64,000 nt of DNA, taken from Bacillus nakamurai. GTDB taxonomy: Bacteria; Bacillota; Bacilli; Bacillales; Bacillaceae. Shown here piece by piece: positions 1 to 8,723 of this stretch (position 1 is the stretch's first letter; each line of letters starts with the position of its first letter). The notes beneath the pieces were generated by a model that did no database searches, was not told the DNA's origin, and saw nothing but the letters and a program-made list of their open reading frames with translations. The DNA is taken from assembly GCF_001584325.1 (NCBI RefSeq), contig NZ_LSAZ01000034.1:126403-190402 (forward strand). The letters run 5' to 3'. The position numbers and the translations under genes are program-made.

Positions 1-250
1 CCACAATTGTTCGCATAAGTTTACGTGAATCCGTTCCATCATAAATAGAATCCATCGTTACTTTTTTGTCGCTGAAAACACTGGCGACGAACGTGACCAT
101 TTTATCTAAACGTTCCGCTTCTGACAGATTTTCGTTTTTATCCATTTCATCCTGCAATGCCAACGCTTCACGTACTTTACGGCCAGATACAAAATCCTGT
201 TCATATACCACTTTTTCGCCTTTTTCATTGAGTAACTCGATTCTTAACAT
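1..250 (-). CDS. Phage tail assembly chaperone (partial, cut by window edge)
   Basis: Reads leftward from ATG at 250 and is still open at base 1 (83 codons seen, starting MLRIELLNEKGEKVVYEQDF). A good ribosome site (GGAG, 9 bases upstream) fixes the start. It lies directly after the major tail protein, where siphophages carry the tail chaperone pair that wraps the tape-measure protein during tail assembly; such genes often continue by programmed frameshift, but that part is outside the window. The sequence is acidic/helical with no catalytic motif. The call rests on position and general similarity to Gram-positive phage gp13/G-type chaperones. Confidence 0.65.
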   Translation of the reverse strand, partial: MLRIELLNEKGEKVVYEQDFVSGRKVREALALQDEMDKNENLSEAERLDKMVTFVASVFSDKKVTMDSIYDGTDSRKLMRTIV

Positions 251-290
251 TGTTCATTTCTCCTTTTCGGTTTCATTTTTTGAATTAAAA

Positions 291-312
291 AGAGGCCGGA
301 AATTCCAGCCTC
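291..312 (-). terminator. Terminator after major tail protein gene
   Basis: On the minus strand GAGGCTGG and CCGGCCTC pair around AATTT and are followed by a run of T. It sits between the major tail gene and the tail chaperone, so it may attenuate read-through and leave the major tail protein most abundant. Confidence 0.6.
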
Positions 313-325
313 GCAAAGTATGGTT

Positions 326-901
326 TTATGCTGCTGACGTGTCAGAAGGACGGATAAATTTTTCCCATGCTTCCAATGAAAAATCTTTATCCCCCTCGTT
401 TGCTTTACCATACACCAGCCCATCAGAAGATCGAGCGATAAATTCCCCTGAAATTTTATCCTGCGCGGTTTGTACGTTTGCATCATTTGTCTTTAGATCG
501 GCATCCGGCGCACCGAACATTCCTTTTAACAGACCAACATGGAGCTTATTTCCGTTTATATCAGATGATAAGCATTCCACAGACACAAATGGCGGCTGCG
601 TATCCTTTCCAAGCTGATAGATTCCGTTTACTTTTTTCATACCGGTAATTTCCGCCATGCAATCGTCCGGTAAATTATAAACAGATAGCTCGCATTTCAC
701 ATCTCCGGTGCCTTTTGCCGAAACATCAATCGCCATATTTGACGCGTAGTTTTTCGTTTTAGTCGGTGCCAGCCCCGTGATATTAGCCTCAACCACCCCG
801 TTTTTATCTTGCTTTCCGTCCAACACGTATTTTTTATCTGTTGCTTTTTCGTTTTCATCCAAGACGGTAATAACAATGGATTCAAAACCTACAGTCGCCA
901 T
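326..901 (-). CDS. Phage major tail tube protein
   Basis: A 191-residue protein starting MATVGFESIVITVLDENEKA, ATG at 901 with AAAGGA ribosome site. Size, composition and position (after the tail-completion proteins, before the tail chaperone) fit the phi13/TP901-like major tail protein family, whose subunits polymerise into the non-contractile tail tube. It is flanked by an intrinsic terminator on each side (291-312 and 940-960), unlike its neighbours, which suggests a separately tuned, abundant transcript. No signal peptide or membrane segment. Confidence 0.75.
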   Translation of the reverse strand: MATVGFESIVITVLDENEKATDKKYVLDGKQDKNGVVEANITGLAPTKTKNYASNMAIDVSAKGTGDVKCELSVYNLPDDCMAEITGMKKVNGIYQLGKDTQPPFVSVECLSSDINGNKLHVGLLKGMFGAPDADLKTNDANVQTAQDKISGEFIARSSDGLVYGKANEGDKDFSLEAWEKFIRPSDTSAA

Positions 902-939
902 ATATTATCATTCCTTTTCCTGTTTTTTTGTATGAAAAA

Positions 940-960
940 AGTCACTGGCTGACAGTGACT
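940..960 (-). terminator. Terminator or hairpin upstream of major tail gene
   Basis: AGTCACTG and CAGTGACT form a perfect 8-bp stem with a 5-base loop; on the minus strand it is followed by TTTTTT. The stem overlaps the TAG stop of the upstream gene. The major tail gene begins 40 bases further on, so the hairpin may act partially or protect mRNA ends. Confidence 0.55.
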
Positions 961-1348
961 AACTGATACTTGTTTTTTTGAATTTTGCGGTTAAATACAG
1001 CTTTTCAATATCCGGGTCAACGGATATGTAACTTTCGAAAGAATAAAAACCGTTTGACTCAAAGTAATCATTTAGTAAGTCGTCGTATTGCTCGGCCAAA
1101 CTGTCGTCATACTCATACCAGATTTGTATTTGTACAGACGTTTGAATTTCCTGACTGAAATTACTTGCGTATCTAGCCCTTTTGTTGAGAATATGACTTA
1201 TTTTCACAATGGCGTTTTTTGCGTCTTTTAAACCCGTGCCGTCCGGGAGGACAACCGGAACCGTATGCATAAAAACGTAATCCTCATTAATCATTAACGG
1301 ATTGTCCTGAGCAGTGAGAAGGTCATAAGCTTCAGTCAATAAGCTCAT
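959..1348 (-). CDS. Tail completion / minor structural protein (DUF806-like)
   Basis: 129 residues starting MSLLTEAYDLLTAQDNPLMI, ATG at 1348 after GGAGG, overlapping the upstream stop by 4 bases (ATGA-type coupling). In HK97-type gene order the gene between the HK97 gp10-like protein and the major tail protein encodes a tail terminator/completion protein; sequence style resembles the DUF806 group of Firmicutes phages. The assignment is mainly by synteny, as no diagnostic motif is visible. Confidence 0.6.
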   Translation of the reverse strand: MSLLTEAYDLLTAQDNPLMINEDYVFMHTVPVVLPDGTGLKDAKNAIVKISHILNKRARYASNFSQEIQTSVQIQIWYEYDDSLAEQYDDLLNDYFESNGFYSFESYISVDPDIEKLYLTAKFKKTSIS

Positions 1349-1773
1349 AAACCGGCAACCTCCGTGTTAATGACGCGCTGCATGGTTGCCGTTACTGTTT
1401 CCCTTGTTTCTGCCACGGTTTTCTCCGCAAAATGCTGCGGCGGCTGATGAATTGTCCCGTCATTTACAAAATGGGAACGCCAAGCCGTATCCTTTCCATA
1501 GCCAACCGTTACCTCGCCCAGATCGTCAGGCTTTGAAATAACGATATCGTCACGCATATGTTTAAACTCATGGGATTCCCCTGTTTTAGCCTCAATTTGC
1601 CGCTGTGCTTTCCATTTCCGGTCAGATTCATTCTCGTAAGGGGTATTTGCCTTTAAAGCTTCTTTGACGATCATAGCGCCCGCCAATGTCGCTTTTACGC
1701 CTCCGCTTTTTGTCCGGTAAGCCACTTTACGGAGTTGAGCATCTAAACCGGACATATCTATTTCCACACTCAT
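1345..1773 (-). CDS. HK97 gp10-family phage protein
   Basis: 142 residues, ATG at 1773 with GTGAGG upstream. The N-terminal MSGLDAQLRKVA and the region with KANTPYENESDRKWKA, HMRDDI and GYGKDTAWRSHFVNDGT follow the pattern of the HK97 gp10 family (head-tail joining / neck protein): a helix, a P-Y basic patch, then G-x-x-x-x-W-x-x-x-x-E/N-x-G-T. Coupled by 4-base overlaps to the genes on both sides. Confidence 0.8.
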   Translation of the reverse strand: MSVEIDMSGLDAQLRKVAYRTKSGGVKATLAGAMIVKEALKANTPYENESDRKWKAQRQIEAKTGESHEFKHMRDDIVISKPDDLGEVTVGYGKDTAWRSHFVNDGTIHQPPQHFAEKTVAETRETVTATMQRVINTEVAGL

Positions 1774-2099
1774 GTTATCGCCTCACAAATGATGGTTTTC
1801 CATTCGTAGTTAACGGTATCCGGTTCAATGTCTACGATTTTGTATTCTGTTCCTTTATGGGAGATCGTCATATCATTTGTAATTTTAAAAGGCAGATTTT
1901 GACGGACAACAAATGTTATTTTGTTGGCGATGCCTTCCCCCAGGTTATTGATTCGGTCTTTTAAGCGTTGCCGCCACACCGCGGCCCAAACCGTAGCAAC
2001 CTCAACCGGCCCCATTTTCGGCACCCCGTTTATTTTGGTTGATTTTTGAACATTAAACGTAATTCGCTCGTTTAAGTCGCCTGTTTTCGCGATTGGCAC
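1770..2099 (-). CDS. Phage head-tail joining (head closure) protein
   Basis: 109 residues starting at GTG 2099 (ribosome site GGAAGG, about 9 bases upstream). Typical SPP1 gp16-like/Phage_H_T_join pattern: GDLNERITF near the start, a W-A-x-V-W stretch (residues 37-42) and a central motif TISHKGTEYKIVDIEP. These proteins close the portal channel after DNA packaging and dock the tail. Placed as expected between the gp6-like connector and gp10-like protein. Confidence 0.8.
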   Translation of the reverse strand: MPIAKTGDLNERITFNVQKSTKINGVPKMGPVEVATVWAAVWRQRLKDRINNLGEGIANKITFVVRQNLPFKITNDMTISHKGTEYKIVDIEPDTVNYEWKTIICEAIT

Positions 2100-2105
2100 C
2101 GTTTT

Positions 2106-2420
2106 TTACCTTCCTTCTTGTTTTTGCAATTGACGTAAATACTTGCCTTTCAATTGTATGATAGAGGGCGTAATCCCAAAGGGGATATCACGCACCTCTA
2201 CGCCGTTTGAGGTAGCAGACCGGTTTTTATAATAATGATCCACCAATCTCATAACCGCCACGTCAAAAATAGGGTTATCGTCATAAAAGCCTTCCACCTC
2301 ATCCCCTACAGCGGAAATAAGGGTGTCGGCTGCAGCATCTATATATTTTTCCAACAATTTGTCATCGAAGTCAGTGTCAATCCTTAACGCCGCTTTTACC
2401 TCGGACAGAGATACTGCCAT
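2106..2420 (-). CDS. Phage gp6-like head-tail connector protein
   Basis: 104 residues, ATG at 2420 after AAGGAGTGAG. Begins MAVSLSEVKAALRIDTDFDD followed by acidic LLEKYIDAAADTL, the usual start of the gp6/gp15-like connector family (L-x-x-V-K-x-x-L-R-I-D-x-x-x-D-D), and ends with an IQLKGKYL helix. It would form the adaptor ring under the portal. Tightly packed between the capsid and head-closure genes. Confidence 0.8.
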   Translation of the reverse strand: MAVSLSEVKAALRIDTDFDDKLLEKYIDAAADTLISAVGDEVEGFYDDNPIFDVAVMRLVDHYYKNRSATSNGVEVRDIPFGITPSIIQLKGKYLRQLQKQEGR

Positions 2421-2432
2421 TTATCTCACTCC

Positions 2433-3629
2433 TTACCCTGCTGTTGTTGCTGGGGTTTCGTCGGCGATACCTTTAAAGCTCGCAAACACAACCGCTTCCT
2501 CGTCCCACAATTTCACGTCAAACCGGTCAATAGCGCGAATTTTGGTTTGATCTTTTTCAAAAGCGCCGGCGCCCACATTCGTCATCATGATAGAAAGCTG
2601 CTCCCGGTCAAATAAAACCACGGCCTCTTTTAAATCTCCTGCAAATAGAGGGTAAATAGGTGCTTTGTCTGTTCCACCGTTCGGTAAATATTTGTCAGAA
2701 ATAACCTTGATAGGCTTATTCAACAACATTAATTCTGTCGGGTTCTGCGGGTTCGGCTGCAGCAAATAACGGCCAAATGCATCTTTCACCTTGTCCAAAA
2801 CGTTAAAGCCGCTTTGATTTGTGATAAAAGATGAAGTTAATTTGATAGCTGGATCAAGTTTCACGTTCATAACGTCTTTGATATCATCCACATTCGCGAC
2901 GGTCTTTTTCTGTGCATCAGGCAAGCTGTTTAATACTTGGATAATTTTCGCATTCCGCGTTGCTGTTGATTTTTTCGCCAACCAATCCGTAATCCACGCA
3001 ATAATTTGTTCCGCCGACTCTTTTAATAGCGTGTTGGTAATTGTTGAAATACCCGCATAACGCTGAATTAAGTACCGCAGAATGCTTGTTGATGGATCGT
3101 CATTCTCGTTTATTTCGTCGTTTTCATTGTCGATATTTTTAAATGGTGTTACATCGCTCAATTTTTCAATGTTTCGGCTTCCTGAAAGGGATGTCACCGG
3201 CACCACATTAACGTATTGTTCCAAGGCGTCAAACTGACGTTTTAATTTATTGACCGCAGTTTGAATATCTTGTGGGATCGTCAAGCCAATACCTTCCCCA
3301 TTTTCATCTAGTTTGGTAGTCACGGCCGCGCTCGGTCTGCCGCTCAATAGGTCTTTAAAATCCTTTATAAATTGGTCTTTTACATCCGTCGCCGTGGAAG
3401 GAATAGACGGGGCCTGTCTCGCTTGTTTAACCGCCGCTTTTTCGACTTCTTCCATTTGTTCTTTTGCAATGTCTCGTTTCGCCTGAGCTGCCTGTAGCTT
3501 CGCCTTTAAGCCCTCGACTTCCTCCGCGGTTACTTCATCGTCAACAAGTGCAAGCTGTAAATTGTGTTGTGCATCAGAAACCTGCTGCCCCGCATTAATC
3601 CAAGTATTTTTTAGTTCTTCGTATGTCAT
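2433..3629 (-). CDS. Major capsid protein, HK97 family
   Basis: 398 residues. Residues 1 to about 90 are a charged coiled coil (many E, K, Q, A) that serves as the built-in scaffold (delta domain) and is normally removed by the neighbouring protease; the rest is the HK97-fold shell domain, with regions such as LTSSFITNQSG and ISDKYLPNGG. ATG at 3629 overlaps the protease stop as ATGA and has AAAGGAG upstream. The position after portal and protease and the scaffold-shell layout give high confidence. Confidence 0.9.
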   Translation of the reverse strand: MTYEELKNTWINAGQQVSDAQHNLQLALVDDEVTAEEVEGLKAKLQAAQAKRDIAKEQMEEVEKAAVKQARQAPSIPSTATDVKDQFIKDFKDLLSGRPSAAVTTKLDENGEGIGLTIPQDIQTAVNKLKRQFDALEQYVNVVPVTSLSGSRNIEKLSDVTPFKNIDNENDEINENDDPSTSILRYLIQRYAGISTITNTLLKESAEQIIAWITDWLAKKSTATRNAKIIQVLNSLPDAQKKTVANVDDIKDVMNVKLDPAIKLTSSFITNQSGFNVLDKVKDAFGRYLLQPNPQNPTELMLLNKPIKVISDKYLPNGGTDKAPIYPLFAGDLKEAVVLFDREQLSIMMTNVGAGAFEKDQTKIRAIDRFDVKLWDEEAVVFASFKGIADETPATTAG

Positions 3630-4348
3630 CGGTTAAACTCTCCTTTAAGAATCTGTAATTTCTTATTCAGTAATTTTGGTTGTTTCTCATTTATAGATTC
3701 AGGTTCTTTGAGTGCGTGCGGCACATTTCGATAACGAGAAAATAATGAAGAGGAAACGCAAGCTGCTGCTTGGTTCGATGCTGTAATTTCATCAGCAAGA
3801 CCGTAAGAAACGGCTTCACTAGCAGATAACCACGTTTCGTTATCCATCAAAGAATCCAGTGTTTCCTTTGTCAATTTGTCGCCCGCTTTTTCAAGATAGG
3901 ACGCTTTCATAGACTCAGAAATTTTGTCAAGGACATCAGCCTGCTTTCTCATTTCATTTGCGTTTCCCATCGCTATTGTCCACGGATTATGAACCATCAT
4001 CATAGCGTTTGAGGGCATAAAAATAGCGTCACCCGCCATTGCGATGACACTTGCGATTGAAGCAGCTAACCCATCAATATATACGTTAACGAATGCTTTA
4101 TGCTGTTTGAGCATGGAGCAGATGGCCACGCCTTCAAATACAGAGCCACCGGGCGAATTAATGTGTACATTTAAAACACTCATATCTCCCAAAAGGTCTA
4201 AATCCTGCTTAAATGAGGCGGCCGAGGTATCTATTTCATCCCATTCATATCCGCTTGTGACCACTTCGCCAAAAATAAAAACATCCGCGCTGCTGTCACC
4301 GGATGTCTTCATACTCCAATATTTATTGTTCGCCTGATTTTTTTTCAT
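3626..4348 (-). CDS. Prohead protease, ClpP-like serine peptidase
   Basis: 240 residues from ATG 4348, chosen over an upstream in-frame ATG because GGGGGTG lies 9 bases before it. ClpP/S14 fold motifs are visible: INSPGGSVFEG near residue 63, nucleophile Ser97 in DGLAASIAS, and His120 in MMMVHNPW; an acidic residue further on would complete the triad. It cleaves capsid scaffold domains during head maturation. Its start overlaps the portal gene end by 26 bases. Confidence 0.88.
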   Translation of the reverse strand: MKKNQANNKYWSMKTSGDSSADVFIFGEVVTSGYEWDEIDTSAASFKQDLDLLGDMSVLNVHINSPGGSVFEGVAICSMLKQHKAFVNVYIDGLAASIASVIAMAGDAIFMPSNAMMMVHNPWTIAMGNANEMRKQADVLDKISESMKASYLEKAGDKLTKETLDSLMDNETWLSASEAVSYGLADEITASNQAAACVSSSLFSRYRNVPHALKEPESINEKQPKLLNKKLQILKGEFNR

Positions 4349-5543
4349 TTTTGCTTTCACCCCCTTTACGTTCAGACACCGGCGTTTCAATCGGGTACAG
4401 GTCGCCGCTAATCCATAACTTATTAGCGTTTTCATCAGGATCGGGCGGCAACCCTTCCTCTATTCGCACCTCATTTGCTTTCATCCACGAATTTCTGACC
4501 GCCGCTTGATAGTAATTTTGTCGGGTCTGTGTATCACCGCGCAGCAGTGAGTTGACAACAAAAGTAAAATGATAGCCTCTTCGCTTTTGATCCGGCGTCA
4601 AAATCTTTTTGTTCAGCTCTTCTTCATATTGTTTGAGGGTAGGCATCAGATTGTTTGTCACAAATTCTAAATTAAGCTGCTCTAATGATGAAAAGCTGGA
4701 TGTATTATCACCTAAAAAATGTTCAGGCACGTTGTATACCATAGCAACACGCGACCTTGTCACTTTATCAATATCAATTAATTTCGGGTCTACAACTTGA
4801 CGCTCAACCCGTGTAATTGTGATTCCGCTTTCCTCGACCAGCAAACCGCCATTATCTCGATAGAATCCCGCTATCGCTTTGATATGTGCTTCCTTTTGTT
4901 TTTCATCTAAGCTTCCGTCAAACCTCACGATAAGCCCTTCATTTGTTCCGTTTAATTGATTCATTGATATTTTTCGTACTTCGTGATCATAATCAATCGT
5001 GTTCTTTAGCAAGTCAATTGGGTTCATTCCCATAACTTGACCGAACCGCGCATGTTTAAAATGGAGCATTTCACTATAATGGACATACATTGTTTGTTGA
5101 TTCGGTGCATTATCAACGGATGAAACGGCGTAATACAACTCACCAGACGTTATATCAAGCACTGGCTCACAACATCCCGGCTTTACGAGGGCCATATCAA
5201 CAATTTGTCCGTTTATATCGCGGAATAGCTGCACAAAGGCATTGCCCTTTAGATTCCGAATTGTTTCAATATCTCTAAAAAAATCGAATCGGGTAAAGTA
5301 TCGTGGCCCATCCCTCAGCAAATTAAAGCCGTCACAATCAGATGGCTGCTGAAAATTGTCATCAAATAATTTTAACGGCAGACTGGCAAACGTATTTCCC
5401 AATCGGCTTACTGCACTGAATATCGCTTCGTTCATATCTGAAGCGCTGCTAAAATAGTCACCTTGGAAACTCATGTGATGCGTAACCGGTTTTTGAAACG
5501 TAACCCGGTTAAAAAAACGTTTAAAAGTCTCCTTTAATCCCAA
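4323..5543 (-). CDS. Phage portal protein, HK97 family
   Basis: 406 residues from a TTG start with GGGGGGTGAGG upstream. HK97-type portal features: MNEAIFSAVSRLGNTFASLPL near residues 38-58, GNAFVQLFRD, LLVEESGITITRVE, and the conserved RSRVAMVYNVPEHFLGD segment. The portal dodecamer is the DNA entry/exit ring of the head and binds the terminase, connector and protease-processed shell. Adjacent to terminase and protease as expected. Confidence 0.9.
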   Translation of the reverse strand: MGLKETFKRFFNRVTFQKPVTHHMSFQGDYFSSASDMNEAIFSAVSRLGNTFASLPLKLFDDNFQQPSDCDGFNLLRDGPRYFTRFDFFRDIETIRNLKGNAFVQLFRDINGQIVDMALVKPGCCEPVLDITSGELYYAVSSVDNAPNQQTMYVHYSEMLHFKHARFGQVMGMNPIDLLKNTIDYDHEVRKISMNQLNGTNEGLIVRFDGSLDEKQKEAHIKAIAGFYRDNGGLLVEESGITITRVERQVVDPKLIDIDKVTRSRVAMVYNVPEHFLGDNTSSFSSLEQLNLEFVTNNLMPTLKQYEEELNKKILTPDQKRRGYHFTFVVNSLLRGDTQTRQNYYQAAVRNSWMKANEVRIEEGLPPDPDENANKLWISGDLYPIETPVSERKGGESKNEKKSGEQ

Positions 5544-5555
5544 AGCCTCACCCCC

Positions 5556-7355
5556 CTACATGCTTTTTAAATCGGCAACGGAATAATACTTCACTTTCCC
5601 GGACTTTTTCGGCTTGATTAACATAGGAATTACAAACGTATGGGCCGTTAATGCTGCGGCCACCCCGTCAATTTTGCGGTTCTTGGATTGTTTCGTAGGC
5701 ATCCAGTTATTGTTACGATCTTTAACCATTCTTACATTGTTCAGATACCAACGGAAAAGCTTGTTATTGTTAAATATGACTTTCCCGTCTAGCATCAGCT
5801 CTTTAAAGTTCTGCATTGGGCCGCCAAGCGTTTTAAAGCCTTGGATTACTTTTTCCGTTTCGAATCCGTGTTCTTCAAGGGCCGCGTTTAAAAATAACGC
5901 TTTGGCCTTGTCGTAACCAATTTTCTTTATCTTGTACAGCTTGGATTTTTCAATAAACCAATCCAAAACAACCTCGTAATTGACGTATTCAGCCTCCGGG
6001 ATAATGGTCAGATATCCTTTTTTCCTCCATTCATCCAACCGCTGCTGATTATTGTCCCGGTTATATCGGGCCTCCGGTATCCATGAATGAGTCAGAAAAA
6101 ATATCTCCCCGTTATCAAGCGGAAATTCTAAACAAGCGCTGGTAAAATCCTCAGTTTCGGACAAGTCATAACCGCCGACACATTCCCGGCCTTTGAGCAT
6201 ATCAACGTCAATTTCCTTGTTGTTTTTATTGATCGTTGCTACATCAACAAATGACAATTCATCTACATCACTGAAAATATTAAATTGCTTTGTTAACCAG
6301 TCGGCAAGCTCCTGCGGGTTCTTCCTATCTTTCTTGTAGTCTGTCACAAGGTTTACAAAGTCCATAAGGCCAATGTTTGGGTTTGCTTTTATCCACATCC
6401 GCGGATCGTCCGCCTCTTCCGGCTTGTCCAGCTTCGCAAGATAATAAAAAGTCCGTTCGTCTAAATCATCTTCGAGGTTTTCAAGGCATTCTTTCCCCGC
6501 CTCAAAAAAATTCATCAATGGCCCATCTAAAACGTAGCCGGCTGTCGTAATATAAATAATTAATGGCTGCTTCCGCATGCCCCTCGACTTCTTCATTACG
6601 TTGATTAATAAATAATCAATGTATTCGTGAATTTCATCAAATACAGCAAAATGCAAGTTTTCCCCGTCTTTATTATTTTTTTCCGCTGACATGGCTTGCA
6701 TTGTGCATTTCATATTTTCATAACGAATTTCACTTCTCAATGCCTTAAAGCGTTTGTTTAAATAGGGCGAATTCTCAATCATAGCCTTGGATTCATTGAA
6801 CAAGATAGATGATTGTTTTTGAGAGTTAGCCAATACGTAAACATTGGCCCCGCGCTCTCCGTCAAAGCCCAACATATAATTAGAAATCCCGGAAATAATC
6901 GTTGTTTTTCCATTTTTCCGGCCAACAAAATCTAGGGCCTCACGATACTTTCGGATTCCTGTATCTTTATGAACCCATCCAAAAATGGAGCCGATGACAA
7001 AATGCTGCCACGGCTGCATGATAAGTTGATCGTGATCACCTTTAGAGGGTTTACATTTCTTTTCAATAAACCTGATAGGACGGTGCCCTTTCTCTTCATC
7101 AAAAATCCAAGGAAAATCATCTGTGCCCTGCCGCTCTAAATCTCTCATATGTCGTTTAGCAGCTAAGATATTTTCCTTTGATGCCGGGATTGATCCATCT
7201 ATCAGCTGTTCTGCGTACCATGTTGTCAGTAATTCAGGATAAGGCTGCACAAGGATGCCGCCCCATGATTGTTGTTCCGCTTGATAATCAGCCCACCACT
7301 TGGTAAGCTCCGAGTAACTCATGTCAAGCAAGGGTTTAGAAGTCATCTTCTTCAT
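5556..7355 (-). CDS. Terminase large subunit (HK97-type DNA packaging ATPase/nuclease)
   Basis: 599 residues. The Walker A-like GRKNGKT is at residues 145-151 and the Walker B HFAVFDEIHEY at 235-245; the C-terminal half contains acidic motifs expected of the RNase H-like nuclease (GGYDLSETEDFTS near residue 392, GYDKAKALF, and DGVAAALTA near the end). It cuts concatemeric DNA and drives it through the portal. The start at 7355 overlaps the small terminase gene and has GGGGAAG upstream. Confidence 0.92.
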   Translation of the reverse strand: MKKMTSKPLLDMSYSELTKWWADYQAEQQSWGGILVQPYPELLTTWYAEQLIDGSIPASKENILAAKRHMRDLERQGTDDFPWIFDEEKGHRPIRFIEKKCKPSKGDHDQLIMQPWQHFVIGSIFGWVHKDTGIRKYREALDFVGRKNGKTTIISGISNYMLGFDGERGANVYVLANSQKQSSILFNESKAMIENSPYLNKRFKALRSEIRYENMKCTMQAMSAEKNNKDGENLHFAVFDEIHEYIDYLLINVMKKSRGMRKQPLIIYITTAGYVLDGPLMNFFEAGKECLENLEDDLDERTFYYLAKLDKPEEADDPRMWIKANPNIGLMDFVNLVTDYKKDRKNPQELADWLTKQFNIFSDVDELSFVDVATINKNNKEIDVDMLKGRECVGGYDLSETEDFTSACLEFPLDNGEIFFLTHSWIPEARYNRDNNQQRLDEWRKKGYLTIIPEAEYVNYEVVLDWFIEKSKLYKIKKIGYDKAKALFLNAALEEHGFETEKVIQGFKTLGGPMQNFKELMLDGKVIFNNNKLFRWYLNNVRMVKDRNNNWMPTKQSKNRKIDGVAAALTAHTFVIPMLIKPKKSGKVKYYSVADLKSM

Positions 7356-7791
7356 CTTCTTCCCCGCTCTCTAAGTTAATTGCTAATTTTGCACGAGCTG
7401 CCGGCGACAAGCCTAAATCTGAACCATACGCCCGCAGTTGCGCTGCCATATCTTTTTTACGCATAATAAAAGGGTTGGGCTTCCCATCAACCCACAACCC
7501 ATATTTTTTAATTTGCCTTTCAAATGAAATGTATTGAGAATACGCGTCACAATAAAAGGCTAAATGTGTGATATCGGCCTCATTGATCAATTCCACTTCT
7601 AAAAGAAGCTCGGTCAGCCGTTTAAATTCCTTTTTAGCAGTTGCAGACAACCAGGAAGGCGGCTCGATATTATCGGCCCTCATTTTCATTTTCTCTTCAT
7701 TTTCAACACGTTTTTCTAATTCTGCTTTCGTATAGCGGCTTTTATTGCCGTCTAATAATGTGAGTTTGGCACTTTTTGCAGGCATAGCCAC
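7336..7791 (-). CDS. Terminase small subunit (P27 family)
   Basis: 151 residues from GTG 7791 (ribosome site GAGGGTG with 6-base spacing; an upstream ATG lacks one). It begins VAMPAKSAKLTLLDGNKSRYTKAEL and has PPSWLSATAKKEFKRL and the C-terminal LGLSPAARAKLAI signature typical of P27-family small terminases, which recognise the packaging site. The tail is very acidic (EEDEEDDF). Translation is probably coupled to the large subunit, which overlaps it by 20 bases. Confidence 0.88.
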   Translation of the reverse strand: MAMPAKSAKLTLLDGNKSRYTKAELEKRVENEEKMKMRADNIEPPSWLSATAKKEFKRLTELLLEVELINEADITHLAFYCDAYSQYISFERQIKKYGLWVDGKPNPFIMRKKDMAAQLRAYGSDLGLSPAARAKLAINLESGEEDEEDDF

Positions 7792-8019
7792 TGTTATCAC
7801 CCTCTTTCGAAAAAAATTCATTTTTACCCTTTACAAATTGCGGCCCCCGATATACGATAAACCTAAGAGCATCAAGGCTTCGGCCGGGATGCTCTCCTTT
7901 GTTTTTCCGGGGCGAAAAATCTTCAAAATCGAATTTATTGTATAGGAAGGGCCACACCGTTGTTTGAAAAGCGCATTGCCCCATGTTTAAAGGGTAGGGG
8001 GGTATGTTTCAGCGTTTTT
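7792..8019. other. Non-coding gap between HNH and terminase genes, possible cos region
   Basis: No supported gene lies here. A strong stem-loop (GAGCATC at 7867-7873 pairing with GATGCTC at 7888-7894, with a second GC-rich inner pairing) is the main structure. In HNH-terminase phages with cohesive ends the packaging site is commonly in this interval, so cos may be here, but no overhang sequence can be recognised. Confidence 0.35.
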
Positions 8020-8334
8020 TTAACTTATTTCGTTGTTCCCGTAGAATTTGAAAACATTTTCGCTTCGTTTTTTCTTCTTCTCCCCGCCACTACGTTCTGG
8101 ATGCTCCCTGTTGTGGCACTCTAAACAGATCGTTTCAAGATTATCAAGATCAAACGCCCGGCTTGGATCATCCCTTAATGCGATGATATGGTGAACCGTA
8201 TTTGCTTCTGTTATCAATCCACGACGACGGCACTCACAGCACAAATAGCCGTCCCTTATCAGAACGACTTTCCTCACTCGCTTCCAGCGTGCCGTATTAT
8301 AGATTTTGTCTAATTCGTCACGTTGCCTTGCCAT
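8020..8334 (-). CDS. HNH endonuclease
   Basis: 104 residues, ATG at 8334. A treble-clef HNH domain is clear: CCECRRRG (zinc-binding Cys pair), VHHIIALRDDPSRAFDLDNLETICLECHNREH with the H-H, N and H residues and the second Cys pair. In cos phages an HNH protein encoded just before the small terminase works with the terminase to nick at cos during packaging. That partner role is known for HK97-like phages and inferred here from position. Confidence 0.92.
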   Translation of the reverse strand: MARQRDELDKIYNTARWKRVRKVVLIRDGYLCCECRRRGLITEANTVHHIIALRDDPSRAFDLDNLETICLECHNREHPERSGGEKKKKRSENVFKFYGNNEIS

Positions 8335-8365
8335 GCTTATTCCTTTTCCGATTTACCCGAACAGA

Positions 8366-8566
8366 CTACACACGATAAACAGAAGAACGTGAGCGCAATA
8401 AACCATGACGTCTCAAATGGGTGCGCATAAATTGTTTCCATGCTCTATCTCCTTCACTCAACATAATAAAACCTTCTGTGGATAGCGGCTTGGGTGTTGG
8501 CATCCTTTCAGCCGCACACCTCACATTCTTTCCTAATTCCTCAAAGGCTTGACTAATTGTTTTCAT
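8366..8566 (-). CDS. Small phage protein of unknown function
   Basis: 66 residues from ATG 8566 with an excellent GGAGG site 6 bases upstream, so translation is likely. It starts MKTISQAFEELGKNVRCAAE and has a basic C-terminus (HLRRHGLLRSRSSVYRV). No recognised domain. It is the first gene of the packaging/head operon, so it may act in packaging or regulation; nothing further can be said. Confidence 0.65.
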   Translation of the reverse strand: MKTISQAFEELGKNVRCAAERMPTPKPLSTEGFIMLSEGDRAWKQFMRTHLRRHGLLRSRSSVYRV

Positions 8567-8641
8567 GTAATCCCTCCAATCATATTCTTTCTAAACTGCC
8601 CCCGTACTCAGACCGTTAACCGCCAATAGTTCTCCCTGAGA

Positions 8642-8692
8642 TTTACCGGATTCAGTTTACAGAGAATATAAAAAAGCATCTAAGATAGATGC
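8642..8692 (-). terminator. Terminator of the 254-residue cargo gene with repeated downstream tail
   Basis: GCATCTA pairs with TAGATGC (8676-8682 with 8686-8692) and is followed on the minus strand by TTTTTTATATTCTCTGTAAA. The same tail plus TCCGGTAAATC recurs after the terminator of the 290-residue cargo gene (10445-10497), so this is a repeated module, not only a terminator. Confidence 0.75.
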
Positions 8693-8723
8693 CCAACTTA
8701 AAGTGAATAGCCTCAGCGCCAGT

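Noticed and set aside
7742-7984. 80-codon minus-strand frame before the terminase small subunit
   Set aside because: No ribosome site, no family resemblance, and it crosses the stem-loop of the likely packaging region.
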